Source of the DNA: G963663315 sp963668255
GTDB taxonomy: Bacteria > Pseudomonadota > Gammaproteobacteria > Arenicellales > Poriferihabitantaceae
Reading direction: 5' to 3'
Assembly (NCBI GenBank): GCA_965116595.1
Contig: OZ220708.1
Span: 2,294,001-2,358,000 of the forward strand
Length of the DNA: 64,000 nt
Made by a program: the position numbers and the translations under genes. The notes beneath the pieces are model-generated. The model was not told the origin of the DNA, searched no databases, and saw nothing but the letters and a program-made list of their open reading frames with translations. Below are positions 44,055 to 52,946 of the stretch, one piece after another (the stretch's first letter is position 1; the number at the start of each line of letters is the position of its first letter).

Positions 44055-44969
44055 TCAGAATACCCCCTGCTGCCGGTCAACACGTAATGCCTTGCCGAGT
44101 GCATCGGCAAACAGGTTGATTCCGATGATCAGCGTAGACAGGAAGATGGCTGGCCAGATACCTGCCCAGGGAGCTACGGTCAGAAATTCCCTGGAGTCAG
44201 AAATCATCAATCCCCAATCCGGCGTCGGAGGTGTGGCGCCAAAACCGAGGAAGCTTAAGGAACTGAATGCCAGCATCATCCACGACCAGCGCATTGCCCA
44301 TTCCACCAGCAGAATATCCTGCAGGTTCGGCAGCATCTCCTGGAAGATGATGAATCGGGAGCCATGCCCCCGTACGCGGGCGGCGGTAATATAATCCTTG
44401 ACCGCAACCCCCTGTGCAGCGCCTCGACCTATACGAATGACTGAGATGCCGTTGAAGAAGGACAAGGTCGGGATCAGGGCGTAAACCCCGCCACCGGTAA
44501 AGCTGACAATCAACAACAGGAACAGCAGCCCGGGAATAGCGAGAAAGGCATCAACCAGCCGCATGCAGAATTCATCGATTCGCCCCCCCACCAGCCCGAG
44601 TGAAACCCCGACTATGCCTCCCCACAGGGCCGCGATAACAGCGGAGATCAAGGTAATGATAATTGAAATCCGGCCACCGGTGATGGTTCTGCTGAATACA
44701 TCCCTGCCCAGGCTGTCTGTACCCATCGGGTGCGCCCACGAGGGCGCCTGAAGGATACGGTCCGCATTTTGCAAGGCGACATCGTAAGGGGCGATGAAAG
44801 ATGCAATCACTGCTAACAGCAGATGAAACACAACCAGAAAAAGACCAATCGCCCCGACTGGTCTGGAGATGATGTCACGCAATACGATCATGATCCCGGA
44901 GAAGCGTGAACGGCCCGATCCGGGCAGGGCATACTCCACTGGATTCGCTGAAGTGCCGCCTGCGATCAC
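44055..44969 (-). CDS. Oligopeptide/nickel-type ABC transporter permease (DppC-like)
   Basis: A 304-residue BPD-type permease. It has an N-terminal cytoplasmic stretch, a first helix at AIGLFLVVFHLLLAVIASFIAP, the DppC motif APSWAHPMGTDSLGRDVFSR in the periplasmic loop and the EAA loop DYITAARVRGHGSRFIIFQEMLPNL. It starts immediately after the stop of the DppB-like gene and ends next to the ATPase start, as expected for a dpp/opp/nik operon. The substrate is not known. Confidence 0.88.
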   Translation of the reverse strand: MIAGGTSANPVEYALPGSGRSRFSGIMIVLRDIISRPVGAIGLFLVVFHLLLAVIASFIAPYDVALQNADRILQAPSWAHPMGTDSLGRDVFSRTITGGRISIIITLISAVIAALWGGIVGVSLGLVGGRIDEFCMRLVDAFLAIPGLLFLLLIVSFTGGGVYALIPTLSFFNGISVIRIGRGAAQGVAVKDYITAARVRGHGSRFIIFQEMLPNLQDILLVEWAMRWSWMMLAFSSLSFLGFGATPPTPDWGLMISDSREFLTVAPWAGIWPAIFLSTLIIGINLFADALGKALRVDRQQGVF

Positions 44970-45932
44970 TTAACCACCTCCCGCCGAAACCTTTGTTCGC
45001 AGTCTCGGGTTCAATAATATGACCAGAAAATCCGCGATCAGGTTGACCGCGATGTAAATCACTGCGAACATCAGTGCGATGGCCTGAACCAGGGGCAGAT
45101 CCCGATCAAAAATACTCTGTATTATCAAGGTGCCCAACCCCGGATAGTTGAATACCTTCTCTATCACTACAACCCCGCTGAGCAGCCATGCCATGGTCAG
45201 GGCGACAATATTGATGGTTGGCAGCAAAGCGCTCGGCAGCATGTGGCGGAAGATGATGCGTCTGAACGGCACTCCCTTCAAGGTCGCCATTTTTACGAAC
45301 TCACTGGACATGGTATCGATCACACTGGCCCTGGTTATGCGCAGGATGTGCGCGGTCATTACAAAAGCCAGAGTGAACATTGGCAATATGATGTTGGGCA
45401 GTATTTCCGCCACCGAAGCCTCGGTCGGCAGTATGGTTACGGCAGGAAACCATTTCAGACTGATGGCGAATATGAAGATCAATACGGTAGCAATGACGAA
45501 TTCAGGAATGGTCATCGCCAGTAACGCTATGCCGGACACGACATGGTCTGATAGCCGGTCCCTGTAAACGCCCGCAATCACACCCAGTACAATTGCCAGC
45601 GGAATACCGATCAGGGCAGCGGATGCCCCCAATATGATGGTGTTTCGAAAGCGGGGTGCAATAATATCGCTGATCGGTCGTTTCCGTTTCAGCGAATCCC
45701 CGAAATCACCATGGAGCACATTGCCGGACCAGCCGACAAACCGCTCGATAGAAGACTTGTCAAGGCCCAGCTCGGACTGGCAATTGGATAGTCGTTCGCC
45801 CTGGGCCAGTTTGCCGAGGTAGGCGGTACAGGCATCACCCGGCAGCGCTTCGGTTACCCCGAAAACCACAATGGCGACAAATATCAATGTGAACACCGCC
45901 ATTACCAGTCGTCGCAGGAGAATCCTCAGCAA
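44970..45932 (-). CDS. Oligopeptide-type ABC transporter permease (DppB-like)
   Basis: A ~320-residue permease with the DppB features: an N-terminal RILLRRLVMAVFTLIFVAIVVFGV helix, ALPGDACTAYLG, the GDFGDSLKRKRPISDII periplasmic segment and the EAA loop SEFVKMATLKGVPFRRIIFRHMLPSAL. The start is taken as TTG 45932, seven nt after GGGG and 13 nt after the end of the binding-protein gene. The frame extends to 45977, but that start overlaps the upstream gene and lacks a ribosome site. Confidence 0.85.
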   Translation of the reverse strand: MLRILLRRLVMAVFTLIFVAIVVFGVTEALPGDACTAYLGKLAQGERLSNCQSELGLDKSSIERFVGWSGNVLHGDFGDSLKRKRPISDIIAPRFRNTIILGASAALIGIPLAIVLGVIAGVYRDRLSDHVVSGIALLAMTIPEFVIATVLIFIFAISLKWFPAVTILPTEASVAEILPNIILPMFTLAFVMTAHILRITRASVIDTMSSEFVKMATLKGVPFRRIIFRHMLPSALLPTINIVALTMAWLLSGVVVIEKVFNYPGLGTLIIQSIFDRDLPLVQAIALMFAVIYIAVNLIADFLVILLNPRLRTKVSAGGG

Positions 45933-45945
45933 AATGAATCCCCGT

Positions 45946-47484
45946 TCACTCTCTGGACACCTTGTGCCATTCGACAAACAGTGTATTTTCAGTAGGCAGG
46001 TTTGAAATACGAGCGCTGAATACCCGGTTTATATTCAGGTAGAACGGAATGATCGCTCCGCCCTGGTCAAACAGCATTTGCTGGGTTTTGGCATACAGAG
46101 AGAGGCGCTTGTCCGGGTCTGTTTCCTTTCTGGCCATATCCAGACTGTGATCGAAGTCGGGATTGTTCCAGTAGGTTTCATTCCAGGAGGCGCCTGACCG
46201 AAATGCTTCGTTCAGGATCTGGTCTGCCGGACGTTGATTCCAGCGGGTGGATACAAATGATTCCTGCATCCAGGTATCGGTCCAGTAACCATCGGCAGGA
46301 ACCTGATGAATATTGACCCGGATACCGGCCTGTGCAGCCTGACTTTGGTATACCTCAGCCATTGAGATAAACAGTTTCTCAACTGATGAAGTGTATAAAT
46401 CCACATCTATCCCGTCACTGTAACCTGCATCCTTCAGTAATGCCCTGGCCTCCGGTAAATCTCTTTGGCAGACGATGGCTGAATAATACTGGTCACCTGA
46501 CCACACCGGAGTGTCACAGGCAGGCTCACCGCCGCCATCGCCGAGCACCAGCCTGATCATGTTCGGTCGGTCTATCACCATACGCATTGCCTTGCGTACC
46601 CTGACATCATCAAACGGCGGCTGGTCGGTTCGCATGACCATCCCGGGCCAATGGCCGGTCTTGATGGTCTGCACGATGTAGTCGGGATTGTTTTCAAATA
46701 ATTTCAGTTGCCTCCGGTTGACAGAGGGCAGGTAATCAATCTGTCCGGAAAGCATCGCCTGAATCTGTGCGACCTGGTCGGGAATGGCAACCACCTCGAT
46801 GCGTTCGACATTGGGAGATCCTTCCCAGTAATCCTGATTGGCAACCAGAAGGGTGATACCCTCCGGATCATTTCTGAGCAATTTATACGGACCGGTTCCA
46901 TTGCCGGTCTGTTCAATCGTAGGCGCGCTGTCTTTGGCAATGATGCCGCACCGCTGATCAATCAGCAGCAGAGGCAAATCAGCATGGGCGGACTTCAGGT
47001 GAAAGCGAACCGTCAGATCATCAATCGCTTCGACCCGGTCTATGACTTTCAGTGTTGACGCGACCGGGGAGCCTCTTTTCGGGTCGAGTGCGTGATGGAT
47101 CGAGTAAACCACATCCGCAGCCACAAGCGGTTTTCCACTATGGAACCTGACCCCCGGTCTCAGGTTGAATGTCCAGGTTCGGGCGTCTTGTGACACTTCC
47201 CAGGACGTGGCAAGACCCGGGTCAACTCCACCTTCGTAATTCTGTCGCACCAGTCGGTCGAACAGGGTCAATGTGGTGAAATAAAACCGGGTAGGGGAGT
47301 ATGGGTCAAGGGATTCAGCGCCGCCGAAACCTGCGTCATAAGCCAGGCGCAGTGTGCCAGCCTGAGTACCGTGGGCATGCATGGTTGCCAGCAGCGCAAC
47401 TGCCAGGATTAACCGGATTGGACGTTCAGGCCGGAGCGACTGAAACCATTGAATCCGGAAGAATTTAACTGGTTGAAAAGGCAC
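45946..47484 (-). CDS. Oligopeptide-type ABC transporter substrate-binding protein (SBP_bac_5)
   Basis: A 512-residue periplasmic binding protein of the DppA/OppA family. The N-terminus is basic with a hydrophobic core LILAVALLATMHA and a likely cleavage near TQAG. The mature part shows AESLDPYSPTRFYFTTLTLFDRL and the family hallmark TWTFNLRPGVRFHSGKPL, followed by AADVVYSIHHALDP. It is the first gene of the binding protein-permease-permease-ATPase set and overlaps the end of the upstream methyltransferase by 20 nt. Its ligand could be a peptide, an opine-like compound or a metal complex. Confidence 0.88.
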   Translation of the reverse strand: MPFQPVKFFRIQWFQSLRPERPIRLILAVALLATMHAHGTQAGTLRLAYDAGFGGAESLDPYSPTRFYFTTLTLFDRLVRQNYEGGVDPGLATSWEVSQDARTWTFNLRPGVRFHSGKPLVAADVVYSIHHALDPKRGSPVASTLKVIDRVEAIDDLTVRFHLKSAHADLPLLLIDQRCGIIAKDSAPTIEQTGNGTGPYKLLRNDPEGITLLVANQDYWEGSPNVERIEVVAIPDQVAQIQAMLSGQIDYLPSVNRRQLKLFENNPDYIVQTIKTGHWPGMVMRTDQPPFDDVRVRKAMRMVIDRPNMIRLVLGDGGGEPACDTPVWSGDQYYSAIVCQRDLPEARALLKDAGYSDGIDVDLYTSSVEKLFISMAEVYQSQAAQAGIRVNIHQVPADGYWTDTWMQESFVSTRWNQRPADQILNEAFRSGASWNETYWNNPDFDHSLDMARKETDPDKRLSLYAKTQQMLFDQGGAIIPFYLNINRVFSARISNLPTENTLFVEWHKVSRE

Positions 47485-48406
47485 GTTGTATCAGGGTCGC
47501 TGTTTTTGAGTTTTTCTGGCAAGCGAACAGATTATAACCTTTGTTTGATCTTGTTTTTATGGAATTGACATCCCTGACCTCCGTAACCGGGGTATATTTG
47601 CCGTGCTCAAGGTGAAATACGGAAAATCCGCTGTCGAGCACAAATTGGCTTACTGCACTGTCAGGGTCGTTTCCGTGATCTTCGTAGATCAGCAGGAACT
47701 CGCGTCGCAGGGTCTGCTGTGCACCCTTGATCGCTTCGATCTCCAGTCCTTCGACATCCAGTTTTATCACGACCGGCTGATCTTGTGCCGCGAACCGGGA
47801 AACAAGTTGGTCAATCGACACCGATTCGACCGATTCACTTTCCGACAGGGCGTATTCGGGTTTGAGCAGCGCCGAGGCGGCTTCATTAGCCAGAGAACCA
47901 GGGTTGACATTTATCCGGATCAGCTTGCCGCCCTGTTCGCAAACCGCCGATCTGACCGCGGTAAACCTGCAGTCATTCAATTGATTATTGAGGCAAAGAC
48001 TGTCGAAGCTGGATTGGACCGGCTCAACTGCAACCACCGTTTTGTGTGAATATGCGCTGGATGAAACCAGCACACTCCAATAGCCATAGTTTGCGCCGAG
48101 ATCCAGAAACAGATAATCGAGTGAATCGACTGCCATTAATACTCTTTCAATTTCCGGCTCATAGGAAAACCCCTGACAAACCAGTTTGCTCCAGTAATAA
48201 TCCGCCAGATAAAACCGGAACAGGGTATCGCGGTTCAACCGGACAATGCAGGTTGAATTTCTCTTGACAACCGTTCCAACCCACATTCCAACCCATGCCA
48301 GCCATTTATAGCCGAACGGACGACTGAACACGCCATACATCCTGAGCAGGCAAACTGCGAGAATATTTGCCGGGTTTTTGTCAAAAGTGAGGGTTCGTTC
48401 CGGCAA
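47465..48406 (-). CDS. FkbM-family SAM-dependent methyltransferase
   Basis: A protein of about 313 residues with an FkbM methyltransferase domain in its C-terminal two thirds. The SAM-binding motif is DYLFLDLGANYGYWSVL, followed by VVAVEPVQSSFDSL and the conserved VIKLDVEGLEIEAIKGA. FkbM enzymes O-methylate sugars or small molecules. The start is uncertain: the frame is open to ATG 48496, which would overlap the Rieske gene by 62 nt; TTG 48406 with GGAGG 12 nt upstream is used here. It lies between oxygenase genes and the importer in one long minus-strand run. Confidence 0.75.
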   Translation of the reverse strand: MPERTLTFDKNPANILAVCLLRMYGVFSRPFGYKWLAWVGMWVGTVVKRNSTCIVRLNRDTLFRFYLADYYWSKLVCQGFSYEPEIERVLMAVDSLDYLFLDLGANYGYWSVLVSSSAYSHKTVVAVEPVQSSFDSLCLNNQLNDCRFTAVRSAVCEQGGKLIRINVNPGSLANEAASALLKPEYALSESESVESVSIDQLVSRFAAQDQPVVIKLDVEGLEIEAIKGAQQTLRREFLLIYEDHGNDPDSAVSQFVLDSGFSVFHLEHGKYTPVTEVRDVNSIKTRSNKGYNLFACQKNSKTATLIQRAFSTS

Positions 48407-48434
48407 CGTGGCAAGCCGCCTCCGACCTGTCAGT

Positions 48435-49601
48435 TCAGGTCGGTTCCGACCGCAGTTTTTCAGCGATCCATCCGGCGAAATGATGCGATGGCTCATCCAT
48501 CAAGGGGGTGAATACCCCACCCTTGAATGCCGGAGAACACCTTCCCCGCTGCATGCCTTCGATCACTCCAATGTCCTCATTGAACACTTTTGTCCAGAAT
48601 TTCAGGCGAATTTCCCGTTCTTCACGGTATTCATCCGATTCAGCCGCATCTCCCAGGTAATAAATCTGCAGATGATCCAGCGTCCGGTCAACCGCAACCG
48701 GCTCAAGGATGCGACTCCAGAAGTGGTCGCAATGAAGTCCCAGAAAGACATTGGGATACAGCGTTGGATATTCTGCTTCCTGTTCGGGCCAGCCGTCAAA
48801 CAAGGGGAATGATTTTTCGTTTATTCTATTGTGATCATATCGGGTACTGCCCTGTCCGGCAAACAGGTCTCCGCCATAGTAATGATAATGATCTTCCAGT
48901 CTTGAGACTGCATTCAAATCAGGGTGTACCCACGGCAAATGATAACTTTCCAGGTTGTTTTCCATATCCAGTTTCCAGTTGCCGGAAAAATCAATGGTCA
49001 GACTGCCATGATCCCTGGCCGGTTTGAGTTCTGCAAATTGTGACATGTTGCCAAGCCTGTCAATCCGACGTTGCAGGGGGGCGATAAATTCCTCGAAGGG
49101 AGGCGCCGTTCCCGACAAGTTGACAAATACCAGGTCCAGCCAGACCTCCGAGCGGATTTCGCGCAGGCCGTGTCCTGATCTGTCGAATCCTTCCACATCA
49201 TTCTTCCCGGAGCCGCCTACATTGGGGGTTGCGCGTAGTTTGCCTCCCAGATCATAGGTCCAGGAGTGGTAGGGGCATCGAATCAGCCTGTCGACATGAC
49301 AAGGTTGCCAGACCAGCTCGTTGCCACGATGACTGCATACGTTATGGAATACTTTAACCTGATCCTGCTGGTCACGAAGCATCAGCAACGGCGCGCCGAG
49401 GAAACCGACCGGTTTTAAATCTCCCGACAGCGGAATATTGCAGCCATGACCGACACAGGTCCAGGTATTTGCAAACACGGCTTCCCGTTCCCACTGGAGA
49501 AAATCAGGGCAGGTATAGGCCCGATTCGGAAGTCCGGTGGTACAACCGCCACTGGCAGTAATCGCTTCAATTTGAGCCGTCTCGAGAAACTGGTTTTTCA
49601 T
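48435..49601 (-). CDS. Rieske non-heme iron oxygenase, alpha subunit
   Basis: A 388-residue oxygenase. The Rieske centre is C89-x-H91 (NVCSHRGNEL) and C109-x2-H112 (CPYHSW). The mononuclear iron site lies in ENNLESYHLPWVHPDL. It is similar in layout to the betaine/carnitine demethylase and choline monooxygenase-type branch and differs clearly from the other Rieske gene at 14931. No reductase gene is adjacent. It lies 59 nt downstream of a PhyH-type dioxygenase, suggesting successive oxidations of one compound. The substrate is unknown. Confidence 0.86.
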   Translation of the reverse strand: MKNQFLETAQIEAITASGGCTTGLPNRAYTCPDFLQWEREAVFANTWTCVGHGCNIPLSGDLKPVGFLGAPLLMLRDQQDQVKVFHNVCSHRGNELVWQPCHVDRLIRCPYHSWTYDLGGKLRATPNVGGSGKNDVEGFDRSGHGLREIRSEVWLDLVFVNLSGTAPPFEEFIAPLQRRIDRLGNMSQFAELKPARDHGSLTIDFSGNWKLDMENNLESYHLPWVHPDLNAVSRLEDHYHYYGGDLFAGQGSTRYDHNRINEKSFPLFDGWPEQEAEYPTLYPNVFLGLHCDHFWSRILEPVAVDRTLDHLQIYYLGDAAESDEYREEREIRLKFWTKVFNEDIGVIEGMQRGRCSPAFKGGVFTPLMDEPSHHFAGWIAEKLRSEPT

Positions 49602-49643
49602 AGGATTTCAATTTCCGTAAGGTTCCGGGGTTGAAGGCGAAAA

Positions 49644-49665
49644 GGCACAGGGACCTGCCCCTACG
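49644..49665. repeat. Dispersed GC repeat, copy 2 (inverted)
   Basis: The stretch read on the minus strand begins CGTAGGGGCAGGTCC and ends TGTGCC. It matches the arm and loop of the repeat at 7649-7676 (CGTAGGGGCCGGTCTCCGTGCC) with few changes. It lies in the 59-nt spacer between the PhyH and Rieske genes. Short GC-rich palindromic repeats of this type are spread in intergenic DNA of many bacteria. Confidence 0.4.
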
Positions 49666-50464
49666 TTGCAGTACCGGCAATCTGTTCGTAACGTTTTTCC
49701 AACATTGTCTGTTGTCTGATGCCATCTTCCGTCAAATCTGACCTTGCATGAACCTCGTGTTGATAATGGTGGTATTGGTCCGTACCCCGGACCAGCAGTG
49801 CAGAATCCTGGTCATGTTTGGTTTGTCTGACGTGAGGGGCGATATATTGAGCGTTAAGACCAATTCGGCGGTCATCACTCTGGTTGGGCATTGAAGAGTG
49901 CAATGTCCAACCATGATGAAACGATGCCTGTCCGGGTTGTAAACAGGCATCGAACGCCTTGTCTTCTTCTACGTTACATACCGTCTGCCCCTGGTACAGG
50001 ATATTATTTTCATCCTCGGTAAAATTATGGGTTCTCTTGCCATTTTTATGTGTGCCGGGAATGATACGCATGCATCCGCTTTTGGAGGTGGCGGGAGACA
50101 GGGCCAGCCACATTGAGACCACATCGTCGCAGTCAAAGCCCCAGTAAGTCAGGTCCTGGTGCCAACTGACCAGGTTGGAGGTATGCGGCTCCTTGATGAT
50201 GAAGGTCGTGTTGTAGAGCAGAATATCGGATCCGATCAGAGATTCAACCACATCCAGGACCCGTGGCAGGGTGGCCAGTTCATACGGGGAGGTCAGCATT
50301 GCATGGATTTTGGGCTTGTAGTGAAGGGGGCCTGTTTTCGACTCGATATCTTCGAGCCTTTGGCGATGTGACAGCGCCGTTTCCGGATCAATAATATCAA
50401 CCGCTGAAACAAATCCGTCGCGGTCATATTGCTCACGAAGTGTCTGTAAAGTATTTGATGACAT
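49661..50464 (-). CDS. Phytanoyl-CoA dioxygenase (PhyH) family protein
   Basis: A 267-residue Fe(II)/2-oxoglutarate oxygenase. The metal motif is H102-x-D104 in SWHQDLTYWG, the distal histidine is in GWTLHSS (~H189), and the 2-oxoglutarate-binding arginine follows in SDDRRIGLN. The family hydroxylates small molecules, including ectoine and halogenated or N-methylated metabolites. The ribosome site GCAGG precedes the ATG, and a promoter candidate lies at 50494-50521, so it may start its own transcript after the purine operon. Confidence 0.86.
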   Translation of the reverse strand: MSSNTLQTLREQYDRDGFVSAVDIIDPETALSHRQRLEDIESKTGPLHYKPKIHAMLTSPYELATLPRVLDVVESLIGSDILLYNTTFIIKEPHTSNLVSWHQDLTYWGFDCDDVVSMWLALSPATSKSGCMRIIPGTHKNGKRTHNFTEDENNILYQGQTVCNVEEDKAFDACLQPGQASFHHGWTLHSSMPNQSDDRRIGLNAQYIAPHVRQTKHDQDSALLVRGTDQYHHYQHEVHARSDLTEDGIRQQTMLEKRYEQIAGTAT

Positions 50465-50493
50465 GATTTTACCTGCGGGACATTCCGGCAGAT

Positions 50494-50521
50494 GCTATAG
50501 CATTAAACGGTAATCAGGCAA
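50494..50521 (-). promoter_or_regulatory. Putative promoter upstream of the PhyH gene
   Basis: On the minus strand TTGCCT (50516-50521) and TATAGC (50494-50499) are separated by 16 nt, 30 nt before the PhyH start. Each hexamer matches four of six consensus bases. Confidence 0.35.
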
Positions 50522-50524
50522 GTG

Positions 50525-51034
50525 TTATTTCGGGTTCAATACATCATCCGGAATGGTCGCGGCTCCCTGTACTTGCTGCTCTTCCAGGTTCTTTCCAGGG
50601 CCAGCCCGATCCACCACGATAAAATCCCGCGTGAATCCGGTTACGATCTGGAAATGATGCCAGGTGTTGCGAAAGAAATTCACGCCCTGGTGACCGCTGG
50701 TACGGAACAGGATCAGATTATCGGCGGATACGTTATCCCCTGGCGGCGCCACCAGTATAAAGAACGGGTGCTGATCCAGGGGCCAGAAAGCCTGGCTGCC
50801 AAGCGGATGCCGTTCCATCATCTCCACCGTGTGGGGCAACGGCAACGGGTCCGTGCGGAACATGTTGACGCTGGGGTGCCCGCCTTTGGCACAGCAGTCC
50901 AACGTGAAAAGGTCATGGTAGCGCGTGGTGAGTCCCTGGTTGATGAGAATCTGCCTGGCGCCTTCCAGTTCAATGATCTCGCCAAATACCGAAAAGGCAC
51001 TGCGGGTAAGCGGCACAGGTTCCAGGATTCTCAT
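50525..51034 (-). CDS. allA: Ureidoglycolate lyase
   Basis: A 169-residue AllA protein that splits ureidoglycolate to glyoxylate and urea, the last step of allantoin use through allantoicase. Family segments are AFSVFGEIIELEGARQILINQG, PLPLPHTVEMMERHPLGSQAF, LVAPPGDN and the cupin-type GVNFFRNTWHHF with paired histidines. It overlaps the allantoicase gene by ATGA and is the last clear gene of the purine operon. Confidence 0.92.
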   Translation of the reverse strand: MRILEPVPLTRSAFSVFGEIIELEGARQILINQGLTTRYHDLFTLDCCAKGGHPSVNMFRTDPLPLPHTVEMMERHPLGSQAFWPLDQHPFFILVAPPGDNVSADNLILFRTSGHQGVNFFRNTWHHFQIVTGFTRDFIVVDRAGPGKNLEEQQVQGAATIPDDVLNPK

Positions 51035-52032
51035 ATTGTTTCCACGGCGCCGAAAAGGCGCAGGCGACTGATGCCGCCATCCGGAAAAATGTTCATGCGC
51101 ACGTGGGATATGGGACCAACATCCACCACCGTCTTTTCGAAGTGATGCACCTGGTCGGCTTCCAGCTTCGATTCCGGTAGCAGGATCGGCCAGTCCTCGC
51201 TCCGGCGGGGCAGACTCTGTACCATGGCGGCACGGACCATGGCCCCGCGAATTTCGCAGCGATCCGGGTAATTACCCTTGAAGTGGGCGGTATCTATCTC
51301 TATCTGGCGAATGCGTCCAGGATGGGCCAGGGCGATGATGACCCAATCATTCCCCGGCTCCCTCCGTCGGCGGGTTTCCCAGCCATCGCCCATGTTTTTT
51401 CCACGCCCCGGGGCCAGCAGGTTGCGGATGTGGCCATAATGCTGGTCATTGCAGGTCAGCGAAACACCGCCATTGAGCGCCGCGGCCAGATCCACCAGTT
51501 CTCCCTGTTCAATTGCTGCCCAGTCCACCTTCGGTTCGGCATAGACCCGGAGGCGGGCAATGCCGCCGTCTGGATAGATGGTCAGGCGAACATGGGTGAA
51601 CACAGCATCGTGCTTGATCCTGAAAACATTCTCGTCATCGCCCTGGAGATCATGCCGGGGGAGAATTTCGATCCATTGATCGTTATCGCCGGGCTCTCCA
51701 CGCTCGTGGAAACAGGCTTCCACTGAGGCGGCCGGGCCATAATTACCGGTGAAATACGTGGTTTCGATCACGATGCCGTGAATCACACCGGGTCGCGCCA
51801 GGCGAACGATGCACCAGTCATTGCCTGGCCCGCGCTTGCGTCGTGATTCCCATCCATCCATCCATTTGCCGTTATGGTCGTACTTGCCTTCCTTCCATAC
51901 CGGCGGCTTGTCTTTCAGCATGCGGTGCATGGGCGCAAAAAAATCGTCGCTGCAGGCCACTGCGGCAGCTCCCAGACGGGAGGAAGCAAGATTAACCCAG
52001 TGCTGGGCGAAGTCAGTCTGGTTTACGGTCAT
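51031..52032 (-). CDS. alc: Allantoicase
   Basis: A 333-residue enzyme that hydrolyses allantoate to ureidoglycolate and urea. It consists of two tandem allantoicase repeats, each with a DGWESRRKRGPGNDWCIVRL-like motif: one near residue 55 and the second (GWETRRRREPGNDWVIIAL) near 220. The duplicated beta-sandwich and the HFKGNYPD segment are diagnostic. ATGA overlaps join it to puuE and allA. Two urea molecules per purine arise from this branch; no urease is in the window. Confidence 0.95.
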   Translation of the reverse strand: MTVNQTDFAQHWVNLASSRLGAAAVACSDDFFAPMHRMLKDKPPVWKEGKYDHNGKWMDGWESRRKRGPGNDWCIVRLARPGVIHGIVIETTYFTGNYGPAASVEACFHERGEPGDNDQWIEILPRHDLQGDDENVFRIKHDAVFTHVRLTIYPDGGIARLRVYAEPKVDWAAIEQGELVDLAAALNGGVSLTCNDQHYGHIRNLLAPGRGKNMGDGWETRRRREPGNDWVIIALAHPGRIRQIEIDTAHFKGNYPDRCEIRGAMVRAAMVQSLPRRSEDWPILLPESKLEADQVHHFEKTVVDVGPISHVRMNIFPDGGISRLRLFGAVETI

Positions 52033-52946
52033 CTGTGGTCGGTCCAGGGGAAATGTTGAATCCAGTGCCTCGCGATATCGATGCGCCGGGCCAGCCAGAC
52101 CTGATCATGACTCATTACATAGTCAAGAAACTTTGCCAGCGCTGCTGCGCGCCCGGGGCGTCCCACAAGTCGGCAGTGCAACCCCACGGACATCATCCTG
52201 GGGGCCGTTTCCCCTTCGGCATACAGATAATCGAAAGTGTCCTTCAGGTAAGTGAAAAACTGTTCGCCACTGTTGAAACCCTGGGGGGTGGCGAATCGCA
52301 TGTCGTTGGCATCCAGGGTATAGGGCACGATGAGCAATGGTTTTGCATGATCCGTGATCCAGTAAGGCAATTCGTCAGCATAACTGTCCGCACTGTACAC
52401 GAACCGCCCATGCTCGGCGGTGATCCGATGGGTGTTGGGGCTGGTGCGTCCGAGATAGAAACCTTCCGGCGCTTTTCCGGTCATTCGGGTATGGATATCG
52501 ACTGCACGTTCCAGGTGTCTGATCTCTTCATCTTCGGGCATGAACTGGTAGTCAATCCAGCGCCAGCCGTGGCTGGCGATTTCCCATCCAGCCGTCAGCA
52601 TGGCCTCTACGGCTTGCGGATTGCGCTCCATGGCCATAGCGACACCGAAAACGGTAATCGGAATCCCGCGGCCTGTAAAGAGGCGGTGCAGACGCCAGAA
52701 GCCGGTCCGGGAGCCGAACTCGTAGATGGACTCCATGTTGGGATGGCGGACACCCGGGTAAGGCCGGGCGTTGACAATTTCGGAAAGAAACGCCTCGGAA
52801 GCGTCGTCTCCGTGGAGGATACTGCTCTCTCCGCCTTCCTCGTAGTTGACCACAATCTGGATCGCCACCCGGGCATTGCCCGGCCAGCGGGGATGAGGAG
52901 GGCTATCCCCGTAGCCGATCATGTCACGGGCGCAGGGGGTCGTCAT
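52029..52946 (-). CDS. puuE: Allantoinase, PuuE (polysaccharide deacetylase-like) type
   Basis: A 305-residue metal-independent allantoinase that opens allantoin to allantoate. The NodB-fold segments are AIQIVVNYEEGGE, ASHGWRWIDYQFM and FYLGRTSPNTHRI; the E/E substitution in place of metal-binding aspartates is typical of PuuE. The start is ATG 52946, overlapping the puuD stop as ATGA; the frame is open to 52973 but that part overlaps puuD. The gene sits in the order puuD-puuE-alc-allA. Confidence 0.93.
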   Translation of the reverse strand: MTTPCARDMIGYGDSPPHPRWPGNARVAIQIVVNYEEGGESSILHGDDASEAFLSEIVNARPYPGVRHPNMESIYEFGSRTGFWRLHRLFTGRGIPITVFGVAMAMERNPQAVEAMLTAGWEIASHGWRWIDYQFMPEDEEIRHLERAVDIHTRMTGKAPEGFYLGRTSPNTHRITAEHGRFVYSADSYADELPYWITDHAKPLLIVPYTLDANDMRFATPQGFNSGEQFFTYLKDTFDYLYAEGETAPRMMSVGLHCRLVGRPGRAAALAKFLDYVMSHDQVWLARRIDIARHWIQHFPWTDHR

